From Aphrophora alni (taxonomy: Eukaryota; Arthropoda; Insecta; Hemiptera; Aphrophoridae): 64,000 bases of DNA. The notes beneath the pieces were generated by a model. It had not been told where the DNA came from and did not search any database. It saw only the letters and a list, made by a program, of their open reading frames with translations. The stretch spans positions 80,278,060 to 80,342,059 of the forward strand of contig OY740767.1 of the NCBI GenBank assembly GCA_963513935.1, read 5' to 3'. The position numbers and the translations under genes are program-made. Below, piece after piece: positions 36,711-58,044 of the stretch (its first letter is position 1; every line of letters begins with the position of its first letter).

Positions 36711-36732
36711 CTCCGAGGCATTGCGGTCGCTA

Positions 36733-36744
36733 CGATCGTAAGAT
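36733..36744 (+). repeat. Target-site duplication of Jockey-type LINE, 5' side
   Basis: CGATCGTAAGAT, identical to 32289-32300; marks the exact 5' boundary of the element. Confidence 0.9.
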
Positions 36745-39290
36745 GTCTATTAGGTTTCGTGAATTTTTTTGAAGAAAGTAATGAAAAAAGGGTAGAAGTT
36801 AACATTTGTAAAACTCAGTTGTAGAAGACATAAACATATTATATATCACAGTTCGTATATAATAAGATACTCTTAAATTTTTCACAAATTATAAAAATGG
36901 TATCTCATATTTTAATAACATCAAGAATAAAGTAAAACGAAAGAAGTATAGATATAAATATAAATAGGTGCCGGGATATTAACTATTATTAAGATCAAAC
37001 ATTTGTTCACAAACACGAATCCTAGGAGATAACAATAAAAATAAATATGCTAGGAAAAACCTTTTGGATAATTTTAATATTTACCCTTAATCATTACACT
37101 ATACAGACTAGACAGATTTAAAGTGAGAGAACAATAAGCTGTCACTTGCAACAGTTGCAAGTAAAAAAAAAAACTTTCTTAGATATTGTACCTACAAAAT
37201 GTATGTGATACAAAATGCAGTATTTAGTCAATATAACAATATATAATTTGTTTTATAAAAGTATTATATAATTGTAAATTATTAAAGACCATATAATTAA
37301 TAACCTACATGTAAAATTTAGTTTAAAATTGTGTTGAGAAGGAAATTCAATTTTAAAGCAATTTGTTTTTTTTTAAATGTGTTTGTGAAAGGGTAGAGTT
37401 TTAGAACAAGCCTTTGTAACCAATTCATTATGCTTGTTTGACCATAACTATATGGGTTGGGGTGGGAAGTTCTTCACGTAAACTATTGTAAACTCTTTAT
37501 TATTTGTGGTATAGATTTCATGTATAAAATTGCAAAACTTCTCTGTACAATTTTACATTCTCGGAATAAATACTTTCAGAAAATTTATTTATTGCTGAAT
37601 GAATAATATATATAATTTGTAGAAGTATACTAGTTTTATACTTAAGTAAATATTACCATATATTACAAAAAATTAGTATAAGGGACGTTCAATTTTATTT
37701 CATAATTATTCGTATTAAAGTAACAACAATACATCATCAGAGAAATAATCAAAAAAAAAGTTTCAAAAAAAGAAAAGAGTTTAATACATTTACTAGGCAA
37801 AACTAAATTTATTTACACCTCATTAGATATAATTCAAAAACCAAAAAAATAGTTTCATATTCTAGTAATTAGTAAATTAAATATATGTAAAACTATTTGA
37901 TTTTTTTTAATCCCTTAGAGATCCAACAATTAACTAAATATTGTTAACGAAATAGATGTAAAACATTTGGGCATAAACGATTAAGTATTTAATACAAATA
38001 TATTATCAAAACATACAATATGCTATAGGCTACTAGTAAAATTATCACGTAATTAATTACTAAAAACAATTATATTTTCAATAGGTTGTAGCTTTCGAGT
38101 TCCGAAAATATGACGCTTTGGCATTGTCGCAGGTTCAATTCCACTCAAAATTTTTGCTTGGGTAATTCATGAATATATTTTATGAAAATGATTACATTTT
38201 ATCTTGTATTTTTAAATTACCTTTCAAAATCAATTGTATTACATTTTGTAACCTCTTTCAATTGTTTACCCACAACGTTTTAATTAGTTTCTTCCTGATT
38301 TTTGGAAATATTAATTTAACTTTCATCACAATATCGTTACCATTTATTTTATTTCTAATATCAAATGTTTAATGGTTTTTAATATAAATGATTATGTGAT
38401 AACGAGTACGATTCAAGAATATAAAAATATATGCAACATAAAATGGAAATTACCGAAAAGGAAAACATTTAATCAAAATAACCATTGTATTAAAGATGTC
38501 GGATGTATTGGAAAACATGAATAGTTTTGCGATTTGTATGTGATTACTGTCTTGGACTCTAACTTAGAGTTACTTCCAATCATTGGGATTGTTAAAGTAA
38601 CAATTTAATCAATATAACGTTATTATTTGTGAAGTTTAGATATTAATTCACGTTCACATTTTATTTACTATTCATAACTGATTTATAATATGGCATTTCT
38701 TTAAAACTCATTCTTTTCATCTACACTTTTATTGATTTCCCTGTGGATACAAAGTTAAATAGCTTGAAAACTTGTAGAACGTATAAATTCCAAAAGTTTC
38801 ATAGAAAATATTATAATATTTTATTTACTGTTTCGGTATTAACCTGCAACTTTTTGACTCTTGACCCAAAAGGTTCTCGATATAAAATCTAAGGCACACC
38901 TAAACTAATGTTATAAATTTTGCAGCGTTTCAGAACACAAAAAGCATTTATGTTAAAGTTCAAATACATTTACGGATTACTTCTCATTTAAGATTTTTAT
39001 AAATAAGTTTTTAGATTTTCTTTAAAACACATGAATAAGAAACACCGAATTAATAGAGGATTTTGAATAATTTTAATAGTAAGTTGAATAAATAAGATAA
39101 GTAATAAAATTTTGACATGTGTAAGATGTAAAATGAAATGATAATTTTGAATAGTAGTAAGATATGATTTATAGTAGTAAGATATGATTTAAAATAGGAA
39201 ATAATATGAATAAAATATAATATTAGCAATAGAGAGTCATAAGACAAAAAAATTAGTTTGAGATGAAAAATTAACAGTTTTCAAAACCGA
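36745..39290. other. AT-rich non-coding interval
   Basis: No gene. GGTTCAATTCC at 38133 resembles a tRNA B box but no tRNA fold or A box accompanies it. Small 21-bp duplication at about 39150-39190. Confidence 0.5.
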
Positions 39291-39297
39291 AAATTTG

Positions 39298-39795
39298 TGT
39301 TTTAAAAGGGTTGGTTTTGAGACTGAATGAGAAAGTCATTCGTCTCATGGTAAATTTAAAACGTTTAAATTAGCGCGCTAAACTCTGTAAAGTGGAAATG
39401 CGATAGTGCGGTGACGTCACGCGAGGCCAAGGCAAAACTTTGCTTGTCCGACCATGAAAAGCCAACCTATGGTAGTTCTAATTTTACAAAAACCTAAAAT
39501 ATTAAGTTAAATAATTATTCAGTAGAATCAGTCGACTAATAATATCAACAAATAAATGTAAAAGTACTTAAAACAAAAAAGATATTAGAGAAATTAGAAG
39601 GGCTCAAAAACCTAAAATTTGCAAAAAAGGGAAAATCAAAAATCAAAAGTAATACAGTCATAAACAATAGGGGACATAATAATAATCAGAAATAAAAAAT
39701 AAATAATAATAATAATAACAAGGGGAAAATGGACTTAGAAAGTCATTCTTGGAGAGTTTTTTTAAGATTTTAAAGGTGAAAGGGGAATAAACTAC

Positions 39796-39845
<50 letters not shown>

Positions 39846-40742
39846 TGAAAAGATAACCGTAGGGAATAATAATATGTGGTCAGAATAAGATTTAAAGTTA
39901 AAATGGGGGAGATATAACAATAACAAAAGTTAAAAAGTTAAAGCCCAGAAGCGGTAAAAATAAATCTTAAATAGGGAAAATATGATATAGATATTGTATA
40001 TTAATGATGTAAAAATGTAAAACAACAGAGCAGAGTTGAAAATTGATAATGGAAGGGGATTTTATAAACAATTTATACGACGCTCAAAAAGTCACGACTT
40101 CGAGCATCAATAACTCGAGAGCCAAGCGAGCTACAACGAAAAACTAAAATATTATTTCCGTCATATAACCAGGAGAAGAACTTTTGGGCAAAAGAATTTT
40201 GAAAAAGGACTTAAATATAGATTGTGAAAAAATAGACATTCGTAAAAAAAGAGCGGTAACTCGAAAAATACGAGGCCGAAAACAACGAATCAAGTTTGAC
40301 AAGTCCCTCAAGAACGGAAAGAAGAGGATTCGGAAGAGAAATTGAAGATCGGGCCGGCCTTTCAAAAGTTACTGCAAGATGTACGAAAAAGTGTTCAAAA
40401 TCACAATTTGCAAGATTTATCGTGAATAGTCGCTGCAGGTAGCATGACGTCACAGATCACAAGTTCAATAAAAGTTCACGGAGGAATAAATAAAATTCAG
40501 GGAATATTTGTAGAATAAAAATTGTAAGTTATAGAGAACAGACTCATACTTGCAAAAGCCAAGCTTTGCAATATCTTTGATTAATAAAAGTGTAAAAGTT
40601 AGCAACTTGGTCTTGTCCGCGATTGAACAGACACGAAATCCTGACGAGCGGCGTTCTAAAGCGAGGTTAAGATTCGCGTGAAGTCAAAAAGTTAGAGACG
40701 AGCGCGGCGAGTGGCCTGTCAAAGCGTTAGAGAATCGCGGCA
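39298..40742 (+). mobile_element. A-rich LTR-like segment ending at a (GT)7 tract
   Basis: A block with sharply different composition: A-rich plus strand, CpG-containing GC patches near both ends (GTGACGTCACGCG at 39411; GAGCGCGGCGAG at 40700), (AAT)n at 39797-39844, AATAAAAG-type signals near 40468 and 40583, and a right border GCGGCA followed directly by GTGTGTGTGTGTG. This arrangement resembles U3, R and U5 of a long LTR with a CA end. The left border (TGTTTTAAAAGG at 39298) is only guessed, because the flanks do not give a matching duplication. No protein domain is visible. Confidence 0.35.
39797..39844. repeat. (AAT)n microsatellite
   Basis: About 16 ATA/AAT repeats inside the A-rich element-like block. 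Confidence 0.9.
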
Positions 40743-48106
<7,364 letters not shown>

Positions 48107-48179
48107 CTCTATATATGTGCTTATATAGTCTCTAGGATATTATATTTTGCGACTAATATAAGATTATTAAGAATGTTAT

Positions 48180-48350
48180 TGGTCGAAGTAAATGGTTTGG
48201 GTCGTCAAGCTTTACACATGTTAAAGCGATCTTGATCTGCTACGCTTTTGTTGCGACTTGGTCCTACCGGATCATGTGTTATTGGGAGATCCGAAAATAC
48301 CAAATTCAAGTTGTCATCGTCGAAAGATGGGGTAGGTACCATTACATACT
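48180..48350. other. Coding-like island, open on both strands
   Basis: A compositional island in which the minus strand is open after an acceptor-like TTTAAATTCAG (exon border 48348) to TGA at 48205 (MVPTPSFDDDNLNLVFSDLP, then ITHDPVGPSRNKSVADQDRF). The plus strand is open for about 70 codons (including FGSSSFTHVKAILICYAFVA and WEIRKYQIQVVIVERWG). At most one can be real. I recognise neither. A second GC-richer patch at 48545-48700 has open frames on the minus strand and a CRE-like TGACGTCA at 48552-48559, so a promoter or first exons are possible. Confidence 0.25.
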
Positions 48351-50823
48351 GAATTTAAATCTGCAAATTAAGATTTAATTTAGTATGTTATAAAATGAAT
48401 AACACAGGAGGTAAGAATACAAAACTGTTATAATTAGCCACCATTTTGACATCTTGAATTTGATTTTCTGAATAGGGTTCTGTATGAGCACACTATAGTC
48501 CGATGTATTTAATATAATATATCGTGATATTTGTGGATGCTTACGCAGTGACAATGACGTCAAAGATAACTACGACGGATGCACGGTATAGCGAAAATAA
48601 ATTTCCCTGTTTCCTGTGGCCATGAAACGTGAAGATAGAGTAAGTATATTGAAAACGAACTTCCTTTGATACGCTGTTTTGACGAGCATTGTGCATTATT
48701 TTAACTTAATTTACAAAACAAACAAAATTCAATATATATCGACTCAGTGTCTAAAATATAATCTTCATTTTAATAGTTGAAAAATTGTTTAGTTTAAAAT
48801 AACACAAGACTCTTTATTACATTTATTCTTCTTCATGTAATATCTCTTTCTCTAGTTGTGACAGATGGAAGAGCTTTTGTCTTGAGAAATTCATATAATG
48901 TTCTGATTAATAATTATTATACTTACTAGCTAAAACAACACCAGACTCTCTAACGACTTCAAAATGTTAATAATTTTATTTATTTAGTTTAAACTTGATT
49001 TTTTTTTAATTTAAATTTACGTGTATTTGTGATATACATTCCTAAAATTATATACGCTGACTGATTTCATTGTATTTTAGGTCTTTCAAAACTGTTGTAG
49101 ATTCCTTGCAATAAATTTGAGTCTTTACCGTTATAACTAAAGATATTTTACCTAATATATTTTGTTGGTTTCCTACGTTACGGCATTAAATCTTTTAAAT
49201 AACGTTTGCTATCGGGAGCTCTTGTTTGTTACCTTCGCTTATGAGTAACCCTTTCATTACTCACAAATTCTTCAATTATTATTTACGTGATAGATAAAAT
49301 AATATTGAACCTGAATCCTTTAGTGACTTTTTTAAATGTATTTAATAAATATACGCCTTAAATAAGTATTAAGTACAGACAGTGTGTTTTTAAATTACAA
49401 AACATCAGAGAAATAAACTATTAATTTGTTCAATCTTTGTGTCCCTTTATTGTTTTTTTTTATCAGATTAGAATGATGAAAAAATAATATTATGTCATTA
49501 TAGTTGATAAATTTAAGTACCATTTAATATTTATTTTAAAAGATGTTGTAAAATATTGTTGTTTTTTACTTTTGTAATATCAATATAAAATTTTATATAA
49601 TAGCTTCCATTTTCGAATATAGGCTACATTAAACTATAAAATGATAATGTGGCTGCTAATGATTTATAACAGTTATCAGTTTTGTTTCTTATTGAATAAA
49701 CTATTACTGATATTTAATAAAATAACAATGAAATATGTATAAATATTAAGTGTTTTATCTTTACAATAAATTTATCTCAATGTTTGAAAAGACGTCTTAG
49801 GCTCCCAGTGCATAATCTAAAGTTTGCTTAGTTTGAGAAGTAGAAATAATTTAATAATTATTATTGTACGAATAATAATATATGACGATTGTCTATATTG
49901 GAGAAAAAACTTACAGTTTTTTTACTTGGAGTAAATTGACTAGTAGTAATATATTAATAATGTACGTTATATAAGATTTTAATTTATACGATATATTTAT
50001 TATATTATTAATTGTTAGATTGGTAAACAATATAGACATCAAAAGTGTAAATATTGGAACATATTAGAGAGGGAAGAATGACTGGAATATTTACGTATGT
50101 TTTACAAAAAAAAAAAATAAAAAAAAAAATCTAATAATCATAACAAAAGGATACAATGTGTGTAATTTATTAAACATGAATGAGTAAAGCCTTTATTTTG
50201 CTGTTTGAAATATATATGTGTGTGTACATAGGTCTATACGTGAGAATAAATGTAACATCGTGATATTATCGATATATTGAAACTCTATGTTACCATAAAT
50301 GCGTTGTAAAGTACACATTTTGATGATTATGTATAGTTTTTAAACCCGTACAAAAGCAGGTATTAAATAGGTTTCAAACATCTAATATGCAAAATCAGGA
50401 ATTATCTCGTTCTATTTAATGATAATTTATAACAATTACGTGAGAACGAGATACGGCTACCTTATTAAACCTTCTTCTCTACCATATAGGCCTAATGAAA
50501 TGAGTGCACCGTGAATGAGGAGCTGATACTTAATAATAATTTTATCTTGTATTCCGAAATATGTAGATTTTAAAGATTGTTGCCCGATGTATTGATTTCC
50601 ATAAGTTGTAACTGAAACAATCTTCGTACGGTATATAAATACATTTAAAATGTACTTTAAGACAGTCAATATCTGCCAAAGAAAGAAAATAATTTTAAAA
50701 GTATATAAACACCTATATCATAAATTGAAATATTTTAAATATATATTATTAAAGTATTAAACTGACAATGACCAAATAGCGCATAACGAAACCAATAAAT
50801 GACATTTCGACAAAATGTAGTTT

Positions 50824-50861
<38 letters not shown>

Positions 50862-53800
50862 TATTAAAATTTGTTTGATGGCTTTAGTGTTGTATTGGGA
50901 ACGAACTTAGAAAGATTTATAGTTCAACGTTTTCAAGATAAAATACTGAACAATCAAAATAGATTAAGATAATAAACAGGTGAATACTAAATAAATACGA
51001 TATCGTGGGTCGTTCGCTTATCTTCCTTATATATCTATTCATTGTTGGATAAGTTCTACAATATTTCAAATTATTTATCTGAATATGAAGATATAAAAAT
51101 ATATTATAATGCATCATTTCATCGGCATCAGTAATTATTACATTGTATTTTACGTACAAAATAAAGAAAACATAGCCAATGTGTTTATGGACAAGTTCAT
51201 ACTACATGCCCCCCCCCCTTATTAGAACAGATAATTGCTTCAAATATGAAGGAAAAAATACTACAAAAGAGATTACTTTGATCTGTCTCCGAAATCCTAA
51301 ACACAGAGAATGTAAAGATAGGGGTTGAAAAAAGTTGTTACATTGTTGGGTTTAGAGTGGGAAAGTGTACGTTTTATATTACTGTATCTACATTATTCTT
51401 CTTAGATACATTATTTGGAGTAGGTTTTATTATTAATTAAATTACTACATATAACCTATACCTGAATATTATATTAATCTTATTAATTTATCGATACAAA
51501 AGAATATTATTATAAACGTCCAAAATTGTTTCAAAATGTCAATCATTGTTTTCGATTCGCATCACATTATTTTCTTGATGTGTCTCTACCTCACAAATTT
51601 ATCTACGGACTCACCGTTTGTTAGTAGTCCTATTTTTCTTAAGTTTTCCTTGTCTGTAGTGTGTTCCTGTATGTTCTTGGTCTTCTGTGATAACTCTAGT
51701 TCGATTTTATAATAACACAACTTTTTTTTATGAAAGAAAATCACAATATTCAGTAGGAAACTTAAGATGCAAAAACACTATGATCGTTTGAATCGTTAAG
51801 GCGCCGTGTTCTTAAATAGATACAAAGCCTTCATTTTCATATTGGCTTTCCAGTAATAATTAATTTCTTTCTACAAGAATATTGCTAAGTTACTTAATTT
51901 TTTTTAAATATCAGATATTATATTTACATTTCCTATGAATTAATACAAATTAAATTTTATAGGTTATCTACTGAAGCCTACGTTTATGGGCGATACATCG
52001 TTGTGATTAACATTATCTAATATCTACGACTCTTACTATCTTTTTATCTTAAATTAGATGTGTACCCCATTATGCTATCCTAAGTGTTTATTGTTTAATA
52101 TCATACTTTGATTACAGTGGTTTTGTTTGTAAAGAATTTAAGTCACGTAATTCGATCTAAAAAAAAAGTACAACTTTGAACATAATAAATACAATAAGTC
52201 ATTTGGCAAAATTGTAATTCTCAAACAATCATTATTTACAAACTGCTTATTGCACTTATTAATTTATATTATACAGTATAATTCTACAACGAAATAATAC
52301 GCTATCAGTATTTATATTAAACCTTAAGCTCTTGTACAGTAATGTCTGTTAAAATGTTTTAGCTTGACTCCATTTAAAAACCAAATGTATATAAATTTTT
52401 TAGAAAATATGTTACTATTATCTCTCTTCATTCCGAGGCAAAATTATATGTACAGTTAACAAACGAGTATAGAATGACTATCTTTTAAGTGAAGCATAAT
52501 TTAAAATGTTCAATTATGGTTATCTGTAAATTAGTATTAAGTGGATTTGAAGACAAAAGATAATAATACTGACGTAGTTCAATATTTCGCCCAGAGATTA
52601 AACAAAGGTTTTATCATTTTGGCCTAGATGTACACCAGTATCATTTTACATAGACAGAGGAGTGTTTAGAAGGATGTTTGTTATTTTAACGATTTGCTAC
52701 TATTTTTTAACGATTTGATTACATAAAGGGGTGGAAATTGTTGTGGTAATGGGTGTAGTAATTAACCTAAAGGAAATAATTTTGATTATTTAAATGTTAC
52801 CAAGTGGTTATTGCACCCAGAGATCGGATCTAATATCTGGCTGATTCGTTCTAGTGTAAACCTCCAACCCAAGCCTAGGGTCCTAAACCCTTACCAAATT
52901 CTCCAGTTAGAGGACTATTAAATTGACGACACATAATCAACTTCACTGTTAAATCGGTTACAGTTCATTCCAGGTCTGTCCGTGTACTGTGTGCCCTTGT
53001 GGTTTGCTACTGTCTCAGCTGGGGCAACGATGTGGGGGAAAACGATATTATCTAAAATATTTCCATATGACCTTGCATTTCGTGTGGTAGGCTAGCTGCG
53101 GTAGTCCGAAAATCTGAAGATAAACTATTAGCAGGGAAAGTGATGGGTTGTTACCCGTAACAATAGTATTTAATAAATTATGCAATTTCAATTATCGAAT
53201 TGCTATCAATAACAATAAACGTAACTATATATTTTTTCCATGGAGAATTCTATATTTTTACTATGACTATTTAAGAACATGTATTAACATTGAAGCTTAT
53301 TTATTTAAAAGTTGATATCATTCTTTCATTTTAATTTTTTTTTTTTTACGTAGACAATATGACTTCATATTTTAATTATGGCTAGAAGGATGTAATGAGA
53401 AATAAAACTGAGATTTGTTTTTTTTCATCAAACATTTTTCAACAGACAAATATTTTATAACTATTATTATTTTTTCAAATATATGGCTCTGCTCTCAACC
53501 ATTTATGTTTACCATCTTTAGAATGATATTCAGGAATGGTAATAATTTCACCAGTATTGAACATAATTATACCAAATATAATTTTAACGAAAGGTAGAGA
53601 GTGTTATCTATGAAGAGTTAGGAGGAAGTTCCTATTCAGGAAGTTTCGTGCTAATGTCTCATTACGGAAGAGGAAATGCCCATCCGGTGATGTTCATGTT
53701 ATATCATTATCACATTCATTCCTATGAATGTATTTGTAAATTAATGTGTTGGTGCGTCGTACAACATAATAACTCTCTATATTTATTATTTTAAACTTTG

Positions 53801-54137
53801 AACTTGTACAATCCATAATTGATGAATAATTTTAATTATATCAAATATAATAACAACAACGATAAGAATATTAAAAGGAAGTGCATATTGTTAAAGTTCT
53901 ATACATTTTCCTTTAATACTAAACCATGTATCGTTTACTCTGGATGATTTTTGTTTAATTTGTTTATTTTATTGTTTATACCTTTTTCATTTAATCGGGT
54001 GTTGTACAAGTTTCGTGAATATAACTAATATTATCTTAGTTAAAGGTTACATGGAAGATCAGAATCTAAAAACTAAAGTAAAGTCGAAATCCTTTACGTC
54101 TACCATAGTGATCATATATCAGAATAAAATATTGCAG
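48351..54137. other. AT-rich non-coding interval
   Basis: Holds a poly(T) run (50825-50858), a C run at 51210, and a GC-average patch at 52800-53160 containing the inverted repeat TTGTTACCCGTAACAA (53148-53163). No protein-like frame or terminal repeats are evident in that patch. Confidence 0.45.
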
Positions 54138-54406
54138 CCACTTTGAAAGAAGAATATTTGGTAACAGTAACTCAACCTAGTATTCCATTTCTTTATGGTA
54201 AAGATTGTATTGTAAAAAGAGTACATGTTTCTTCCATAAATAATAGTATGCAATATAATTTAGCTTGCCATTTGCATGGCGAAGAAAGAAAAGATGTTAA
54301 ATCTGCCCTTAAAAGTTGCCAATTAATTGCATTTTTCATGTTTAATATTGTACATGAAAATATAATGTATTCATTTGCCTGTTTATTTAAAATAAAAGGA
54401 AACTAA
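54138..54406 (+). other. Longest unexplained open segment, possible terminal exon
   Basis: After ATATTGCAG (weak pyrimidine tract) the frame stays open for 89 codons to TAA at 54404-54406, including VTVTQPSIPFLYGKDCIVKR and YNLACHLHGEERKDVKSALK. AATAAA occurs near 54510. There is no known domain, and the composition is only moderately different from background. Possibly a 3' exon, possibly chance. Confidence 0.22.
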
Positions 54407-55667
54407 CTATCTCCTTTGAATTTTGTCATTTTTTCTAATGTAATATTCCCCTGATCTTTCTAATCAATTGCAATGGTGGTAATTGGTTTTTTTTTTTTTT
54501 ACTCTTAGAAATAAACCTCATTTTACACTGTAATTTAATTCTTCATTCATTTGTACTCCGGTAGTATTTCGCAATAATTTAATAAAATGCATTCATGTTT
54601 TATTTTGTAGGTGAAATTATAAGTAAATTTATAATAAAATCAGAAGAAAAGGATTATTAGGAGATCAGGTTAAAATGTAAAATAAATATTTTAGGCAAGA
54701 TCATTTGTAAAAGAAAGTGTATAAAATATGTTATAGATATTTATATAAAAATAACATAACTCATAAGGTTGAGAGACATTTTAAATAAATAAATTGTACA
54801 TTTTAATATATAATGTTTTACTCCCATGGCATATAACCATAAACCGAGTGAGTGTGACATGCCTTTTTATAAATACATTATAGCACATTTATTCATCATT
54901 GAGTGGAAAATGTTGAAATTTATGTTTTAAATAAGATCATTAATAATATTTGTATATTTCAAACGACGTCCTGTTATATGTTTAGTTTCACTTTACCTAA
55001 ATCCATGTACCCATCGTTCATATAACGTTTATTGGATTTTTTGAAATGATTGAAAACATAAATAACCTACGTCCAATAATTTAATTTATTCATATTTATC
55101 TACCTACTTAATCTGTTATCATTCTTCATTTACTATTTTCCTCCGTATTTTGTCCAAGTAAACTAAATATTATTTCATATTCTTGACTCAAATGGACATC
55201 GAGTTGCTCTAATAAAGGCAAATTCTTGAACCATGACTCTGTTTGTTAAGCAACTCTGAATCCAACTGCGGTAACTTTGATTACTGATTTACTAACTTAG
55301 AGTGTAAGAGACCTCTTTCGATAATTTAATCCAAATCTTTGGGAAATTTGAAGTGACCAAAAATCTTTCATGAGGAGTCAAATGAGTTTTAATACAAAAA
55401 TTATCTCTTTCTTGAGATTTAAATAATTGTCGAATATGTTTACCAATTCCATACATTGAAGGGATACCTATTTTCTATGCATAAAGGACAAAATAAAAAT
55501 AACACATAATAATAACCCATAATTGACGCGGTTTCTCACTTTTCTGGTGGTAGATAAAGAAAAGCGATTTTAAATAACACACAATAATTCAATATGGGAT
55601 ATCAATGAACTGCCAGTATTTCCTCCCTAAATATTTAAATTTTCTTATTAACTTTTTGTTAGTGTAT
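54407..55667. other. AT-rich non-coding interval
   Basis: No supported feature up to the border of the family A copy. Confidence 0.45.
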
Positions 55668-56985
55668 TGCAACGGTTTAATTGAACCGTTCGCAAGGAAC
55701 AATTTTGGAAAACAACCAAAATCCAAAATTTCAATCAAATCAAATAAAAACTGTAGAAGTAAGAAAAATATTCAAAACATACGTAAAATTAAATATCATA
55801 GCAAGGCTCGGTACAGCTTGCAAACCAAGGTCACGGGCTTGGACAGGAAGTTCAACGTTCCGGTTTTAACAGGAATAGACTCATATAAACCAATGTTATA
55901 ATTTCAAAAGTCGAAGAACAAAAATAAAATAATACCATCTTGTAGAAAAGGAAAACCTAGTAATAAATAATAAGAAAATAAACTTGTCAGATTAATAATA
56001 AAAAAGTTATAGCAAAAATAAAACGTCATAAAACACAAAATTCTCTTAAAATAAATAAAATCGAAAATCTAATAATAACAGTACATAACCCTAAGATAAA
56101 CTAATAATAAATAAGACTCGAAACCAAAATTAAATTACAGATAATAAAGTAATAAAACCATAAATAACCAAACATGCAGAAAGTACCATCATTTGTGAAC
56201 CCAGGAAGCGAGAAAGAAGAGGGAAGCAGTTTTGGGACTTTCAGCATCAGAAGAACAACATCCAAAAAGAAGAATTCAAAATTTTCCAAAAATGAAAAAA
56301 GTAAATTCGAAAAAACTACGAAATCTTCAAATCGCCATAAAAGAAGAAATATACGTTGTATCGCTGCAAATGAAGATGGAAAATCATCAGGAAGAAAGGC
56401 TTCAAAATGAAATCACCAAGGAGAAAATCGAGCGAAGCTAACGGAAGTTATGAAGAAATGAAGAAATCGTCACCCAAAACTTAAGATTTTCAAGAATCAA
56501 CGTGTGTCCAAGGTCGCGCGCATGAGAGGCTCTCGCCGCAAGGAAAGGGTAGGTTACCAAACCTAGCCAAAAATAACCACAAACAATTGAACTAAAACAA
56601 CTAATAATAATAGAAATAATTAATCCAAAATAGTGAAAATAGCCAAATAATGTAAGGATAAGCCAAGAAGAGTTCATAAGTAGTTAAAATAAAATATAGA
56701 AACTTAAATAAATCGCGAAATAAAAAAAGGAACAGAAATCAGAAAGGTTGGCTATACTGTATAGCTCAAACTTCGACGAGTTGACTTTCAACAAGTTAAT
56801 TCATCAGTCTCGTACCAGCTCCAGGAAGGATTACCCACTTTTACTTAAGTCTGAAGAGGAACTCGTCGTAAAAATAATTTGTCAGTGTTCAGTACTTCTC
56901 TGGGTTAATAACGATACCAACAGACAGGATCGGCCTTGAAGAAGACAACGCTACATCCTACAATAGCTTATTAGAAGAGATCAGA
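55668..56985 (+). mobile_element. LTR-like element, family A, copy 2 (truncated)
   Basis: Starts TGCAACGGTTTAATTGAACC, matching the minus-strand start of 42439-44787. It follows the same order of landmarks: CCAAGGTCACGGGCTTGGAC, the 56232-56441 frame region (CTTTCAGCATCAGA, AAATGAAGATGGAAAATCAT) and GGATCGGCCTTG... near 56930. Similarity ends around 56985, about 1 kb short of the other copy's end, so the 3' part is deleted or replaced. The left flank is GTGTAT, again alternating purine-pyrimidine. Confidence 0.65.
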
Positions 56986-58044
56986 TATTAAGCGTACGTT
57001 CAATCGATTTTCCTACATGGTTTATTATAATAGAGAGGGTGAAATCAACGAGCAAGAAAGCATGTAATCTCCCCTTGGTAAGATAACTAACGTTATTCGC
57101 CTTAGCTTCTAAGACTATCCTCCCTGGCGTGGAAAACTCAGAGCCGAGAAAATTGACCAATAAGGTTTGGCTTGGGTATAGTGGTGGAAGATAATACAGG
57201 CCTTAGATTTGATGGTTACGACTCTGCATGTTAAACACAATGAGTTTAGCTAGTTTTTAACAGAATTTTTCGTTGAGTAATTCAATCCTTAAACAAATGG
57301 ATATATCATAGTTTCATAACATTAAATTTATTTGGTAATATATTACAATATTAAAATATTGACATTATAAAGTTTAATAAAATTATTTCTGAAACTTTAA
57401 GAGTAGACTTCTTATTAGAAGCAATTGTTATTTAACAGATTTGATGCCAATATCTGAATCTAATTGGTAGTTTGTGGTCATGTCATGGTGCTGACATGGA
57501 AATGCAAATTAGCAACTCCCTAACTGTAATTAGTGACATTCTATTATTATTGCTCGAAAACATAACTGATCATTAAAATTTAAAAACAAATAACAATAGT
57601 AATATTTACTTTACTCTGTATAATGTTGTTGTATGTGAAAAAGCTGTATAAAATTATATATTAGCAAGAACAAAAAAAGAATAAATTTAGTACAAGGTAC
57701 ACATATACAAAATATAAATTACAAATTACAGTTTTATATTGACATAAAAACAAAATAAATTGGTGTTTTTCAAAAATCAATAAATAAATAAAACCATAAA
57801 ACCAAAGTTTAAAAATTATTTAATAATATAAATCAGCTACGATCTCTTGCGGCATCATCGGGATATTTATAATTACAAGTATTGATAACTGTTTATACGT
57901 ACACTAGTAACAGGAAACTGAAATACAATAGAGAAATCGGGAAGGGTTTGGGGAATGACCTAGCAGGTAGATGAAGAAGGGGTGAAGAATTTAATACAAA
58001 AAGGTCATTTAAGTTGAAAATAGGCCTAAGTGAAATAGAATCGA
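56986..58044. other. Non-coding interval with repeat family C copy
   Basis: A GC-richer patch at 57000-57220 shows no reading frame or match elsewhere in the window. The family C copy at 57430-57545 is listed separately. Confidence 0.45.
57430..57545 (+). repeat. Dispersed repeat family C, copy 2
   Basis: GACATGGAAATGCAAATTAG and the flanking CTAATTGGTAG / AATTAGTGACATT match the reverse complement of 23045-23165. Confidence 0.6.

Larger units (their letters stand above)
32301..36732 (-). mobile_element. Full-length Jockey-type non-LTR retrotransposon, degenerate
   Basis: A 4432-bp element on the minus strand bounded by a perfect 12-bp target-site duplication. It has the two-ORF Jockey layout: gag-like ORF1 with zinc knuckles, then ORF2 with endonuclease and reverse transcriptase and no RNase H. 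It ends in a short A/T-rich tail next to the duplication. Both ORFs are broken by stops and frameshifts, so it is dead, yet the intact duplication shows that the insertion is complete and not very ancient. Confidence 0.92.

Noticed and set aside
38100..38165. tRNA gene or tRNA-derived SINE around GGTTCAATTCC
   Set aside because: A B-box match alone; no A box at the right distance and no cloverleaf arms.
53148..53163. TTGTTACCCGTAACAA as an operator or attachment site
   Set aside because: A single 16-bp inverted repeat in a eukaryotic AT-rich context without partner sites; expected by chance at this scale.
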